From contig JACREY010000012.1 in the NCBI GenBank assembly GCA_016218085.1, positions 124,001 to 188,000 of the forward strand: a DNA stretch of 64,000 bases, written 5' to 3'. The position numbers and the translations under genes are program-made. The notes beneath the pieces were generated by a model, which made no database searches, was not told the DNA's origin, and saw only the letters and a program-made list of their open reading frames with translations. This stretch comes from Ignavibacteriota bacterium (GTDB taxonomy: Bacteria > Bacteroidota > Ignavibacteria > Tepidaquicellales > Tepidaquicellaceae). Positions 27,154-36,270 of this stretch are shown piece after piece (the stretch's first letter is position 1; every line of letters starts with the position of its first letter).

Positions 27154-27762
27154 ATTTATTTCCAATCCCAGCACCGCATCTTTAAACCTGCCGTCCTGCT
27201 CTTTGTAAAACGGTATTCCGAGAATTTCGAATGAATTGAAGTCAATATTATACCTGAATGTCTTCATTGTATCGCTCTTTTCCGCTTCAAATGAAATCAG
27301 AAGGAATTCGCAGAGTTTTTTTGCATCTTCCTTTCCGTAGGCAAATCCCGTCAGCTTTGCGTTGTATTTCTGCGGTGAAGCAACCGGATTTTTCTGTGTA
27401 AAGACAGTTGCCAGGTTTTTCATAGCATCGAGGGTACAGTAAAATGCAGGAATGTAAAATGCTATTGTACCCGAAGTTTCGCTTCCCGAGCCTCCGAAGA
27501 GATTTTTCATAAAACCGCCCGCTGCAGTGCGCTCGAGAATCTGCACATTTGTCTTTATGAGCCAGAACGGCTTGTAAACAACTTCAGCATTTCCGGGAAT
27601 CGCTATCGATGAAAAATTAATCTCAATCGGCTGAAGTTCTCCGTGTACTATTTCAAAGCCGCTGCCGCAGCTGCCGCAGTATGTAATGCAGTCATTTATT
27701 TCCACCACCAGACCGCTCCCGCAGTTCTTGCACTTTATTGCTTCTAATTTAAAATCTGCCAT
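27151..27762 (-). CDS. Zinc-ribbon protein, last gene of SPFH/zinc-ribbon operon
   Basis: 203 residues. A zinc ribbon (Cys11-x2-Cys14 ... Cys29-x2-Cys32) precedes a domain with VVYKPFWLIKTNV, which matches the yxPxW segment of its two upstream paralogues. No transmembrane helix is evident, unlike those paralogues. Function unknown; the shared layout suggests the three proteins form one complex with the SPFH protein. It lies 24 bases downstream of the next zinc-ribbon gene. Confidence 0.75.
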   Translation of the reverse strand: MADFKLEAIKCKNCGSGLVVEINDCITYCGSCGSGFEIVHGELQPIEINFSSIAIPGNAEVVYKPFWLIKTNVQILERTAAGGFMKNLFGGSGSETSGTIAFYIPAFYCTLDAMKNLATVFTQKNPVASPQKYNAKLTGFAYGKEDAKKLCEFLLISFEAEKSDTMKTFRYNIDFNSFEILGIPFYKEQDGRFKDAVLGLEIN

Positions 27763-27786
27763 AAAATTAAAAATAAAAAATTTTAA

Positions 27787-28932
27787 TTAATCATCACTGC
27801 CGCTCAGCAGCGAACCTAAAATTGAACCTACAGCCACGGATGCAACCGCAGATTTTGCTATGCTTCCCGCCTCACTGTTCAGGAAGCCGGATACGCTTCC
27901 GGAATCCTTTGTCAGGCTGAAGCTTGACTTCTCGTCTTCAACAAGTCCTGTTCCGTCTTCAATCTCGCCGCCGTACCTGAACTTCTTCCAGCCCCATCTC
28001 ATCAGGAAAATCCCGATTACAAGACAGAATATATAAGCGGCAAATGCCCCCTTCGATGTCGAGTACCTGAAAATTTCAAAAATAGTTGCCATGAACATTC
28101 CCGCTGCTGTTGCAAATATTCCCGCAATTGCCCTGAACAGGTTGCTGCCCGGGGCTTTTCCGTAGCAGATGTTTCCGTCTTCTCCGTCGACAACTACCTG
28201 GTAAGTCCTGTTTGCAAAAACATATCTGATTATCCAAAGCGGATAATATACAATATTAATATCTTCTCTTACAAGATCCATATGCTCGAAAGAAACCCTG
28301 TCCAGTTTTGAGGCTTTTCTGGAGTCATCCACAAAAAAGGTTTTTGCTTTTCCGACTATTTCTTCTTCGGAGGAAATTATGTTGAATACCATTCCCTGCG
28401 CCTGAAGGTTTTCAAAATCAACGGGAAGAATTTCATCTCCCTGCAGATTGATTTTTCTGACGCCCAGTTCAGCAACATCGCAGGCAGGAAATGTGCTGTC
28501 GTATGTTCTCTGTATTTTAATTTCCTTGTCTTCATAAGTCGTACCGTTGCTTGTGCTTTTCTGTTCCTGTCCGAAAACCCATCCTACTACATCCGCCCTT
28601 ACACGCCAGTAAGGAATATATGTAAGGAATGCCTCGTCTATTTTTGAATTAGCCTGCAGTCCCTTTGCCTTTGCAAGTCCCGAACCGAGCCACTGGCGCG
28701 CTTTCTGGATTGCCGCATCGCGGTTGATTTTTTTCGGAACGTGGTATTTAATTGTACCGCTTTCGCCTTTTGCTACCAGCAGTGTACCGCAGTATTTGCA
28801 GTTGAAATTCCGAAGCCCCTCTTTCAAATCAAGTGCACCGCCGCACGAAGGACAGGTTATGCCCTTAACAACTTTCTCTTTTTTAAGCTTTATTGCCTGT
28901 GCAGTGGTTTGCGCTGAAGTATCCTGTTCCAT
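27787..28932 (-). CDS. YdjG-like zinc-ribbon membrane protein
   Basis: 381 residues. TFIIB-type zinc ribbon at Cys27-x2-Cys30 ... Cys45-x2-Cys48, then two repeats of a domain containing TYIPYWRVRADV and YYPLWIIRYVF, two membrane helices at about 265-310 (AIAGIFATAAGMF; AAYIFCLVIGIFLM) and a Gly/Ser-rich C-terminal tail. This is the architecture of Bacillus YdjG/YdjH-type proteins that recruit an SPFH partner to the membrane; homology is inferred from layout, not from a search. Same operon as the SPFH gene. Confidence 0.75.
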   Translation of the reverse strand: MEQDTSAQTTAQAIKLKKEKVVKGITCPSCGGALDLKEGLRNFNCKYCGTLLVAKGESGTIKYHVPKKINRDAAIQKARQWLGSGLAKAKGLQANSKIDEAFLTYIPYWRVRADVVGWVFGQEQKSTSNGTTYEDKEIKIQRTYDSTFPACDVAELGVRKINLQGDEILPVDFENLQAQGMVFNIISSEEEIVGKAKTFFVDDSRKASKLDRVSFEHMDLVREDINIVYYPLWIIRYVFANRTYQVVVDGEDGNICYGKAPGSNLFRAIAGIFATAAGMFMATIFEIFRYSTSKGAFAAYIFCLVIGIFLMRWGWKKFRYGGEIEDGTGLVEDEKSSFSLTKDSGSVSGFLNSEAGSIAKSAVASVAVGSILGSLLSGSDD

Positions 28933-28962
28933 AATTTATTATTTAAACTCTTTGAAATATTT

Positions 28963-29769
28963 TTAAACTTTTTTAGCAATAAAATATGCGATTATGATTA
29001 AAGGTATCGCCGCAAATCCGTAACCGAAAATCTTTATTCCCATATCGAATGCAAGAAAATGATTCATCGAAGCGCCCACAACCAGCGCCAGAAGGCTTAT
29101 CAGGAAAAACGCAACTATGCAAAGCGCAAACAGTATCCTGAACGGCGCTTCGCTCTTTGCGGGCCAAAGGTTTGCATACACCTTTCCCGATGATGACTCC
29201 ACAAGCGCCGCATATTGCTTTCCGCTGTAATCATAATGGAACTGGTAAAAGGGAATGTGTACAAGGTTTGAAGTTGCTATCGAATCCATATTTACCCCTG
29301 TTTCCTTCAGCCAGCTCTGTGCCGAATCGAACAGCACGTCCGGCGGGACAAATTCACTTTCGTTGAATTCTTTTTTATTATACACCTTCAGGTTTCCGGC
29401 CGGTATGTTTATCTTTTTAATTTCTGAAATTGAAGTGGAAGTTGCAGGCTGAAGGTAAATTGTCTCACCTGCCGACTTATCCGTCTTGAAATACCACATC
29501 GGAAAATAATAAAAAGATGACTGCGATATCTTTGCAAGCTTATCCAGGTCTTTCACCTGAAAATTTCCCGCCATCCACCTTCTGAGGTTTCCTTCCGCAT
29601 CTTCTTTTTTGAAATTGGAATTAATCACGAAATGGGATACGATTTTTCTCTTGTCTATGTATATTGCAGAGCCGCAGAAAACGCATTCCGTAAACTTCTC
29701 GTCTATCGGTACTTCGTTTTCGCCCGCACACTGCGGACATACTATCTTCGAAGAAGTTAATTCGTTCAT
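28963..29769 (-). CDS. YdjG/H-like zinc-ribbon membrane protein
   Basis: 268 residues: zinc ribbon (Cys11-x2-Cys14 ... Cys29-x2-Cys32), the shared FYYFPMWYFKTD and LVHIPFYQFHYDY segments, an AALVESSSGKVYANL strand, and two C-terminal hydrophobic helices (about 205-230 and 243-264). A shorter paralogue of the next gene in the operon. It probably places the ribbon on the cytoplasmic face as a docking site. 30 bases separate it from its neighbour. Confidence 0.75.
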   Translation of the reverse strand: MNELTSSKIVCPQCAGENEVPIDEKFTECVFCGSAIYIDKRKIVSHFVINSNFKKEDAEGNLRRWMAGNFQVKDLDKLAKISQSSFYYFPMWYFKTDKSAGETIYLQPATSTSISEIKKINIPAGNLKVYNKKEFNESEFVPPDVLFDSAQSWLKETGVNMDSIATSNLVHIPFYQFHYDYSGKQYAALVESSSGKVYANLWPAKSEAPFRILFALCIVAFFLISLLALVVGASMNHFLAFDMGIKIFGYGFAAIPLIIIAYFIAKKV

Positions 29770-29788
29770 ATCACTGATTATATTTTAA

Positions 29789-29878
29789 ACCGCAGATTAC
29801 CGCCGATTAAACAGATTAACACAGTTAATAAAATAAAAATCTGCGGAAATCAGTTACATCAGTTTTTATCTGTGGTGA
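29789..29878. repeat. CAGATTA/CTGCGG-type repeat
   Basis: Words such as ccgcagatta, cagattaaca and aaatctgcgg form an imperfect dyad between the SPFH gene and the downstream zinc-ribbon gene. It belongs to the same family as the tracts at 801-822 and 60008-60181. Confidence 0.55.
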
Positions 29879-29893
29879 ATTAATAAAATTAAT

Positions 29894-30889
29894 TTACATT
29901 TTTGCCAGCAATTCTTTCTTCTTTGTATCAAACTCGTCCTGCGTAATCAACCCTGCTTCTTTCATCTTTCCGAGCTTTTCTATTGCGCTCATTATCTCGT
30001 CAACTGACATCTTCTGCGCTGCGGGCTGCTGCTGCTGGTTCTGATTCATATTCTGCATTGTCTGCCCCATCATATTTGCCATCATCATTCCCGCGCCCAT
30101 TCCTGCGCCCATTCCCGCCATTCCGCCGCCGCCTTCGTTTTCAGCCGCCTTTTCGAGAGATTGCGCCGCTTTGAATTTCATGTATGCATCCAGGTTTCCG
30201 ACTGCACCCATCGAGCTTCTTTCGTTGATTTTTTCCTGTACTTCTTCCGGAGGAACAATGCCGGAAATTATCAGGTCTGTCAGCTCAATTCCCATTGAGT
30301 TGAAAAATTCCGTTACTTCCGATTTCACTCCCGATTCTATCTGAGGGTAAAACTGTCCTAATTCGAACATTGTTTTCAGGTTCTTTCCGAGTACAGTGTT
30401 CAGTCTCGATACAATTCCGTCCCTTAAATAATCTTCAATTTCGTTAGTGGTGAAAAGCCCCTGGGTCGAAACGATTTCCATCATGAACATTCTCGGGTCT
30501 TTGATTCTTATCGAGAATTTTCCCGATGCCCTTAACTGCACGAATGATAATTCCGAATCGCGGAAGTTAATAGGAGATTTTGTGCCCCACCTTAAATCGA
30601 TGAACTTCTTCATCGAAATGAAATATACCTGCGCCTGGAACGGTGATGTTCCGCCGAAGGGAAGGCTGATAAGCTTTGTCAGAAGCGGGATGTTCTCGGT
30701 TGTTAATGTGTGCCTACCCGCCTGGAATACATCCAATGCTTTTCCGTCCCTGTAAAAAATTGCACATTGCGAATCCTGCACGATTAACTGAGTGCCCATC
30801 CTGAATGCCGCCGAACCGTCCTGGGGCTCGCGGTGTACCATTGTTTTTCCTGTTTCGTCAAAAAATTGAATTACGTCTATGAGTGCCAT
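29894..30889 (-). CDS. SPFH-domain protein with C-terminal SHOCT domain (YdjI-like)
   Basis: 331 residues. An SPFH/Band-7 domain of the virion-core/YdjI type covers residues 30-235 (RDGKALDVFQAGRHTLTTENIP and LTDLIISGIVPPEEVQ), followed by a Gly/Met-rich linker (GMGAGMGAGMMM) and a SHOCT module at the end (LGKMKEAGLITQDEFDTKKKELL). There is no signal or membrane helix, so it must be recruited to the membrane, presumably by the zinc-ribbon proteins encoded downstream. In Bacillus the equivalent YdjI works with PspA in membrane stress. Confidence 0.88.
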   Translation of the reverse strand: MALIDVIQFFDETGKTMVHREPQDGSAAFRMGTQLIVQDSQCAIFYRDGKALDVFQAGRHTLTTENIPLLTKLISLPFGGTSPFQAQVYFISMKKFIDLRWGTKSPINFRDSELSFVQLRASGKFSIRIKDPRMFMMEIVSTQGLFTTNEIEDYLRDGIVSRLNTVLGKNLKTMFELGQFYPQIESGVKSEVTEFFNSMGIELTDLIISGIVPPEEVQEKINERSSMGAVGNLDAYMKFKAAQSLEKAAENEGGGGMAGMGAGMGAGMMMANMMGQTMQNMNQNQQQQPAAQKMSVDEIMSAIEKLGKMKEAGLITQDEFDTKKKELLAKM

Positions 30890-30943
30890 AATATTATATT
30901 TTTTAATTTAATTTTATTTTTAACTTCAGAAAGAAGTTTTTAA

Positions 30944-30977
30944 ATGCTGACTACTAACTACTGTCTACTGACTACAA
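30944..30977. repeat. TAGTCAGTAG-family repeat at a gene end
   Basis: Low-complexity ctgactactaactactgtc tract; on the minus strand it supplies the TAG of the helical protein gene. Confidence 0.65.
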
Positions 30978-31499
30978 AGCTCTTAAAGCCGCTTCTCTTT
31001 CGTCAAACTTGTTTATTAAAGCAGAAAGTGCATTCGATACTTTATCTTCTGCATCCTTGGTTTCCTGGTTTGCACCGCTAAGGCTCAGCAAGTTATCGAA
31101 CATTGCGCTGATTTCTTCAACACTGCCCAGTAATGATACGTCAAAATTGTAAATCTGTTCCAGCTTTTCATCCTTGATTTTCACTACATCGAATGCTCCG
31201 CTGTAACCCCTCGCCGCCGAACGGAATTTTGCTATTGCAGTGTCGTTCTTCTTTTCGATTTTTTCCATATCGCTTGCCTGGAAAAGCCTGCCGTTCTTCG
31301 AATAATTCGAAACCGTTTCCCTGATTTTGCTCCGGTTCTGCTCCAGTTTCAAGGCAAGTTGATTCCTGAGCTGTGTATCCAGTTCCCTGGAGTTGTCCCT
31401 GTTTACATAACCGTCGTAACCGGGTATGATTCTCTTTATCTTTTCGAGAAATGATTCTTTCGATTTTATGAAATCGAGTTTTGATTTTAAGTCGCTCAT
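30972..31499 (-). CDS. Small helical protein heading the SPFH operon
   Basis: 175 residues from the ATG at MSDLKSKLDF; a longer frame is less likely. It is highly charged and almost wholly helical by composition, with coiled-coil-like stretches (LRNQLALKLEQNRSKI and SNALSALINKFDEREA). I do not recognise the family. Its position at the head of the SPFH/zinc-ribbon genes is that of PspA in the Bacillus operon, but it is shorter and no PspA signature was seen, so any equivalence is only positional. Confidence 0.7.
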   Translation of the reverse strand: MSDLKSKLDFIKSKESFLEKIKRIIPGYDGYVNRDNSRELDTQLRNQLALKLEQNRSKIRETVSNYSKNGRLFQASDMEKIEKKNDTAIAKFRSAARGYSGAFDVVKIKDEKLEQIYNFDVSLLGSVEEISAMFDNLLSLSGANQETKDAEDKVSNALSALINKFDEREAALRAL

Positions 31500-31564
31500 T
31501 TTGTTTTTTTTAGTTTTATTGCCGTAATATAATAATACCGTTTTAAACAAACAAACATTAAAAA

Positions 31565-34171
31565 TCAGTTAATTGTATCTTTAAGTTTTTTCAGCAAGTT
31601 CAGTGCTTCTATGGGTGTGATATTGTCAAGGTTTACCTTGTTCAGCTCCTTGCGTATTTTATCGTCTTCGTTGATTTCAAAAAGGCTTATCTGGAATTCA
31701 TCATTCTTCTTCCTCCTTGCCTCTTTTGCCTCGAATGAATGCAGAATTTCCTTGGCCCTCTCCGTAACCGATTCGGGCAGTCCTGCCATCTGTGCCACCT
31801 GAATTCCGTAGCTGTGGTCTGCCGTTCCCTCTGTAATGGTTCTTAAGAAAAGCACTTTGTCTCCGTATTCCCTGACTTCCACCCTGTAATTCTTAATCCT
31901 GTCATAAAGGGTTGCAAGAGCGTTTAATTCGTGGTAGTGAGTTGCAAAAAGCGTCTTTGCTCTTATCTCCGGATTTTCGTGAAGGTATTCCGTGATTGCC
32001 CAGGCAATCGAAATTCCGTCATACGTGCTCGTGCCTCTTCCTATTTCATCCAGCAAAATCAAACTCTTCGATGTAGCATTGTTCATTATGTTTGCCGCTT
32101 CGTGCATTTCCACGAGGAATGTACTTTCGCCTTTTGCTATGTTATCCGATGCTCCGACTCTCGTAAAAATCTTATCAACAATTCCTATCTTCGCCGACTC
32201 CGCAGGTACAAAACATCCAATCTGTGCAAGCAGAACTATCAGTCCCGTCTGCCTTAAGTAGCTTGATTTTCCGCTCATATTCGGACCTGTCAGGATTATT
32301 ATCTGGTTGTCGCTAGTGTCCAGCACGGAATCGTTTGCAATGTATTTCTCTCCCGCCGGAAGCAGCCTCTCTATCACCGGATGCCTTCCTTTTATAATCT
32401 CAATCCTGTCTGTTTCGTCTATATCGGGCATTATGTAATTATATGCCTCTGAAATTTCCGCGAAGCTTATCAGCGAATCTATAGTAGCTATCATCATTGC
32501 ATTCTTTTGTATCTCATCAGTGAATTGTAAAATGAAATTTCTCAGTTCCGTAAAAATCTTATTCTCTATTACGTTTATTTTCTCTTCGGCATTGAAAATT
32601 TTGTCCTCGTAAATTTTCAGTTCCTCAGTTATGAATCTTTCGTTGTTTACAAGCGTCTGCTTTCTGACATAATCCGCAGGAGCCTTGTCCAGATTGGCTT
32701 TCGTGATTTCTATATAATATCCGAATACCTTGTTAAAGTCCACCTTCAGCGAGCTTATTCCCGTCCGCTTCCTTTCCTTGCTCTGGAAATTCTCTATCCA
32801 GGTTTTCCCGTTTATGTGAATATCCTTTATTTCGTCGAGTTCTTTATCGCACCCTTTGTTAATAATTCCGTATGAATCCGTTCCCGCCAGGTAATTATCG
32901 TTTATGATTCTTTCTATCTCGTTTATAAGCGCGGGAATGTCAACGAGATTTTCTTTTAAGCTCTTTATCGAAGAAGAAGTGAAATTTTCCAGCGTCTTTT
33001 TTATTCCGGAAATTTTCCTCTGCGAAATCTTCAGCTGTACTATGTCTCTCGGAACTGCCTTGCCTGTGGCAACTTTCGATAAAAGTCTCTCCAGGTCCGC
33101 TATTGATTTTAAATCCTCTGTCAGGCTTTTTCTAAGATTTTTGTTTTCAAAAAATTCTCTCACCGCATCCAGCCTTTTCAGAATATTTTCCTTCTTTTTC
33201 AGCGGTCTCGAAATCCATTTCTTCATGAGCCTTCCACCCATTGAGGTTTCGGTACGGTCCAAAATTGAAATCAGCGTTCCCTCTCTTCCGCCTTCATTTA
33301 TGGAAGCGGTAATTTCGAGATTCCTTTTTGTAGAAGGGTCGAGTATTATATAATCCGTGTAATCGTAATTGTAAATTTTCTTGATGTGAGATAACTTGTT
33401 TTTCTGAGTTTCGTTCAGGTAATTCATTACGCACCCTGCCGCTATTATTCCCTCGTGCATATCATCTATCCCGAATCCCTTGAGCGATTGCGTTCCGAAC
33501 TGGTTTGTCAGCAGTTCACGAGCATAGTCCAGATTAAAAACCCATTCGTCAACTTTTGTGAAAATTTGTTTTGGCTTATCGCTTCCAAATGTATCTTCGA
33601 TTTCTATATTCAGTGCCTTGTAAATTTTCTCTTTCTCTCTTTTTGAAATCAGGATTTCCGTAGGGTTAATTATGTCTATCTGTCCTGCAAGCTGTTTGAT
33701 GTGAATTTCCGAAGTTGCAAATTCTCCCGTAGATACATCGCAGAAAGAGAAACCGCATCTTTCGTCTCTTATATAAATTGCAGCAAGAAAATTATTAGAT
33801 TTGTGGCTGAGAAGTTTATCCGAAAAAGTCGCGCCGGGAGTTACCACTTCCACCACGTCACGCTTTACTATTCCCTTTGCAAACTTCGGGTCCTCCAGCT
33901 GTTCGCATACCGCAACCCTGTAACCTGCTTTTACAAGTTTAGGCAGGTAATTATCCAGTGCATGATGAGGAAATCCGGCAAGCGGCACCTCTGAAGCCGC
34001 GCCGTTACTGCGTTTCGTGAGCGTTATGCCGAGCACCTTCGATGTTGTTATGGCATCTTCTTCAAAAGTCTCAAAGAAATCTCCCATCCTGAAAAGCAGA
34101 AGCATATCGGGATACTTTTCCTTCACCTTTCTGTATTGCCTCATCAAAGGAGTCTCGCTCTTAGTACTCAC
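31565..34171 (-). CDS. mutS: DNA mismatch repair protein MutS
   Basis: 868 residues, standard length for MutS, which binds mismatches and starts repair. The GTG start is followed by the mismatch-reading motif FRMGDFFETF (Phe-x-Glu). Walker A is GPNMSGKSSYLRQT, Walker B LILLDEIGRGTSTYDG, and FATHYHEL completes the ATPase site; the C-terminal tail is the usual dimerisation helix pair. mutL is not in the window. The SPFH operon follows on the same strand after 65 bases. Confidence 0.97.
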   Translation of the reverse strand: MSTKSETPLMRQYRKVKEKYPDMLLLFRMGDFFETFEEDAITTSKVLGITLTKRSNGAASEVPLAGFPHHALDNYLPKLVKAGYRVAVCEQLEDPKFAKGIVKRDVVEVVTPGATFSDKLLSHKSNNFLAAIYIRDERCGFSFCDVSTGEFATSEIHIKQLAGQIDIINPTEILISKREKEKIYKALNIEIEDTFGSDKPKQIFTKVDEWVFNLDYARELLTNQFGTQSLKGFGIDDMHEGIIAAGCVMNYLNETQKNKLSHIKKIYNYDYTDYIILDPSTKRNLEITASINEGGREGTLISILDRTETSMGGRLMKKWISRPLKKKENILKRLDAVREFFENKNLRKSLTEDLKSIADLERLLSKVATGKAVPRDIVQLKISQRKISGIKKTLENFTSSSIKSLKENLVDIPALINEIERIINDNYLAGTDSYGIINKGCDKELDEIKDIHINGKTWIENFQSKERKRTGISSLKVDFNKVFGYYIEITKANLDKAPADYVRKQTLVNNERFITEELKIYEDKIFNAEEKINVIENKIFTELRNFILQFTDEIQKNAMMIATIDSLISFAEISEAYNYIMPDIDETDRIEIIKGRHPVIERLLPAGEKYIANDSVLDTSDNQIIILTGPNMSGKSSYLRQTGLIVLLAQIGCFVPAESAKIGIVDKIFTRVGASDNIAKGESTFLVEMHEAANIMNNATSKSLILLDEIGRGTSTYDGISIAWAITEYLHENPEIRAKTLFATHYHELNALATLYDRIKNYRVEVREYGDKVLFLRTITEGTADHSYGIQVAQMAGLPESVTERAKEILHSFEAKEARRKKNDEFQISLFEINEDDKIRKELNKVNLDNITPIEALNLLKKLKDTIN

Positions 34172-34229
34172 AACTTTTTTCTATTTATTAAATTTATTTT
34201 AAAAAAATATTTCGTTTTATTCTATTTAA

Positions 34230-34375
34230 GATTGTAAATAGTAAATTGTAAAAAGTAAAATGTTATTGTTCGATTATTCTTTCTGCTCTTCCCATTTACA
34301 ATTTACGTTTTTCGTTCTCTTATTAACTCCTTAACTTCCAAAAATCAGCGCAATCAGCGAAATCAGTGATTTAAA
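34230..34375. repeat. GTAAATTGTAAA and ATCAGCG-type repeats 3' of the sigma factor gene
   Basis: Words gtaaatagtaaattgtaaa and acaatttacg form a loose dyad, followed by aatcagcgcaatcagcgaaa that starts right at the sigma gene stop codon. Both families occur elsewhere at 3' gene ends. Confidence 0.65.
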
Positions 34376-34982
34376 ACGTCCCCAGTCTGTCTTTTAAATA
34401 CTTATTCAGCAGCTCCCGTCCCCTGAATATATGCGCCTTCACCGTGCCAAGCGGAAGTTTCAGCTTCTTGGCAATCTCTTCATAATCCTTCTCATCCCTG
34501 TGCCTTAGGAGTATTACTGATTTGTACTTGCTCGGCAGGTTCTCTATTGCCTCTTCGAGGATTTTTTTCCGCTCACTTTCCATCAGGTTCTTATCGGGAG
34601 TTCTATCGCTGTCGGGAATCTCAAATTGGTAATCATCATCCTCTCCGCCAAGTTCCTTGTCTATGGAAAAAGTATTCAGCTTTTTCTTTCTCAGGTAATC
34701 TATGCAGTTATTCGTTGCAATTTTAAAAAGCCACGTGGAAAAAGAAAACTGCTTGTCGAACTTATCCAGCGAATTAAATGCCTTGATAAATGCCTCCTGT
34801 GTAAGGTCCTCCACATCCTCCTTATTCCTTATCATTCTGAATATGAGATTATAAATCAACTGTCTGTATTTAGTCATAAGCCGCCGGTAAGCTTCCTGCT
34901 TTCCCGCTATTGCATCATCTATAAGGATGATATCCTCGGCTTTGGAATCTTTCTTCGTATTTTCGCTAACCCCGTTGGACAT
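34371..34982 (-). CDS. ECF-type RNA polymerase sigma factor
   Basis: 203-residue sigma-70 family factor with regions 2 and 4 only. Region 2 shows YNLIFRMIRNKEDVEDLTQE and the FSTWLFKIATNNCIDYLRKK core; region 4 ends with the helix-turn-helix YEEIAKKLKLPLGTVKAHIFRG. It is of the general RpoE/SigW-like group. No anti-sigma gene adjoins, and its regulon cannot be deduced. Confidence 0.93.
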   Translation of the reverse strand: MSNGVSENTKKDSKAEDIILIDDAIAGKQEAYRRLMTKYRQLIYNLIFRMIRNKEDVEDLTQEAFIKAFNSLDKFDKQFSFSTWLFKIATNNCIDYLRKKKLNTFSIDKELGGEDDDYQFEIPDSDRTPDKNLMESERKKILEEAIENLPSKYKSVILLRHRDEKDYEEIAKKLKLPLGTVKAHIFRGRELLNKYLKDRLGTF

Positions 34983-35427
34983 ATTAATTATCGTTTCAGC
35001 AATTTTGAATATAATCAGTAAATTTATAAAAATACACTTAAATACTAAATGCTAAATGGAATAAGAGAAATATTAATCTTTTCTCTGAAAATCCCCTTTC
35101 TTTTGCATCTCGCACCCCAACAACATTGTCATTTCTGCACCCCAACAACATTGTCATCCCCGCATGATTTAGGCGGGGATCTCGTTCTTAAACTCTACCG
35201 CATTGTCATCCCTCACACCAACAACATTGTCATCCCCGCATGTTTTAAGTCGAAGATGCGCCGTGGCGTGCGGGGATCTAGAATGAGTTTAAAATTCTTA
35301 CTCAGTTTATCTTAAATCCTTTATTTTATATAGGGAAAGATAATGAAAAATTCATTAAATTATCAACAGTAACATTAACGGCAAAAGAAAAACCTTGTGT
35401 TTTAATAATTGTAAAATTAAAAATAAT
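34983..35427. other. non-coding gap with REP-like palindromic words
   Basis: No gene seen. Between 35104 and 35280, three cattgtcat words and two blocks of the type tcatccccgcatg ... gcggggatct form palindromic repeats common in bacterial intergenic DNA. The rest is AT-rich and probably holds the promoter of the downstream two-gene cassette. Confidence 0.7.
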
Positions 35428-36252
35428 ATGTGTTTAATACCAGATAATCAAACTGAATCTATAATTAAGACAGCAATTTATAAATATTATAAGGAAAATA
35501 ATTTTATCGGTGCGATAAATATATTAGATGAAGAGATTATTAAAAACAAAAATCAAAATCTTTTTTATCATAAAGCAAAAATATATTTAGAAGAAAGTAA
35601 AATAAACGAATCGTTTGAAATAATTTTAGAAGGTTTAAAACATAATTCAAAAGCTTATTTATTAATTCAATTAAGAATCGAAATTGTTCAACAGGAATCT
35701 TTAAATATGAATACGGATGAAGCGTTAAAAATTCTAAACGAAGCATATAAAGATGTAAAAAGGACTTTTGAGTATTTTAAAGAAGACAAAGAAGAGAATT
35801 TAGGTAATAGCGAAGGTGGTATTAATTATACTGAATATTTATTTAAAGAAAATGAACTTAAATTATTAGAAAGTAATGTTAAAAACCTTATTTATTCGAA
35901 TCGAGTTTTACAGGAAGTTAATAATACAAAAGCTATAATAAATAACGAAGTAACAAGTCTAACAAAGAGAATTGAAAATGAAAGAAAGAGTATATTTGAA
36001 TTATTAGGCCTGTTTACCGCTTTAATTGCTTTTTTAATTTCGGGTGTTAATATTGCAAAAGATAAACCAACATTAGATGGAATTATATTAATAACTGCAG
36101 TAGGGTTAATTTTAATGACATTTTTATTGGGAATTCATATGGTAGAGTTTATTCCACGGAGAACTAAGGATTTATGGTGGATAATATTAATTTATATGTT
36201 TATTCTTTTTTGCTTACCCTTTATTCCGAAAATAATAAATTTTATTAATTAA
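35428..36252 (+). CDS. TPR-like, coiled-coil, three-TM protein (candidate effector)
   Basis: 274 residues from the ATG at MCLIPDNQTES (an in-frame TTG 33 bases earlier is possible). Residues 1-120 look like TPR helices (AIYKYYKENNFIGAINIL, NLFYHKAKIYLEES), 150-190 form a coiled coil (NNEVTSLTKRIENERKS), and three hydrophobic helices end the protein (LLGLFTALIAFLISG; GIILITAVGLILMTFLLG; WIILIYMFILFCLPF). The family is not recognised. It is very AT-rich, 18 bases upstream of the cyclase-like gene, and would fit a membrane-acting effector; this is inference from layout. Confidence 0.7.
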   Translation: MCLIPDNQTESIIKTAIYKYYKENNFIGAINILDEEIIKNKNQNLFYHKAKIYLEESKINESFEIILEGLKHNSKAYLLIQLRIEIVQQESLNMNTDEALKILNEAYKDVKRTFEYFKEDKEENLGNSEGGINYTEYLFKENELKLLESNVKNLIYSNRVLQEVNNTKAIINNEVTSLTKRIENERKSIFELLGLFTALIAFLISGVNIAKDKPTLDGIILITAVGLILMTFLLGIHMVEFIPRRTKDLWWIILIYMFILFCLPFIPKIINFIN

Positions 36253-36270
36253 GTTGCAAAAAATAATAAT

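Noticed and set aside
35049-35315. 88-residue frame upstream of the cyclase cassette
   Set aside because: Runs through the palindromic tcatccccgc repeats and has no coding signature.
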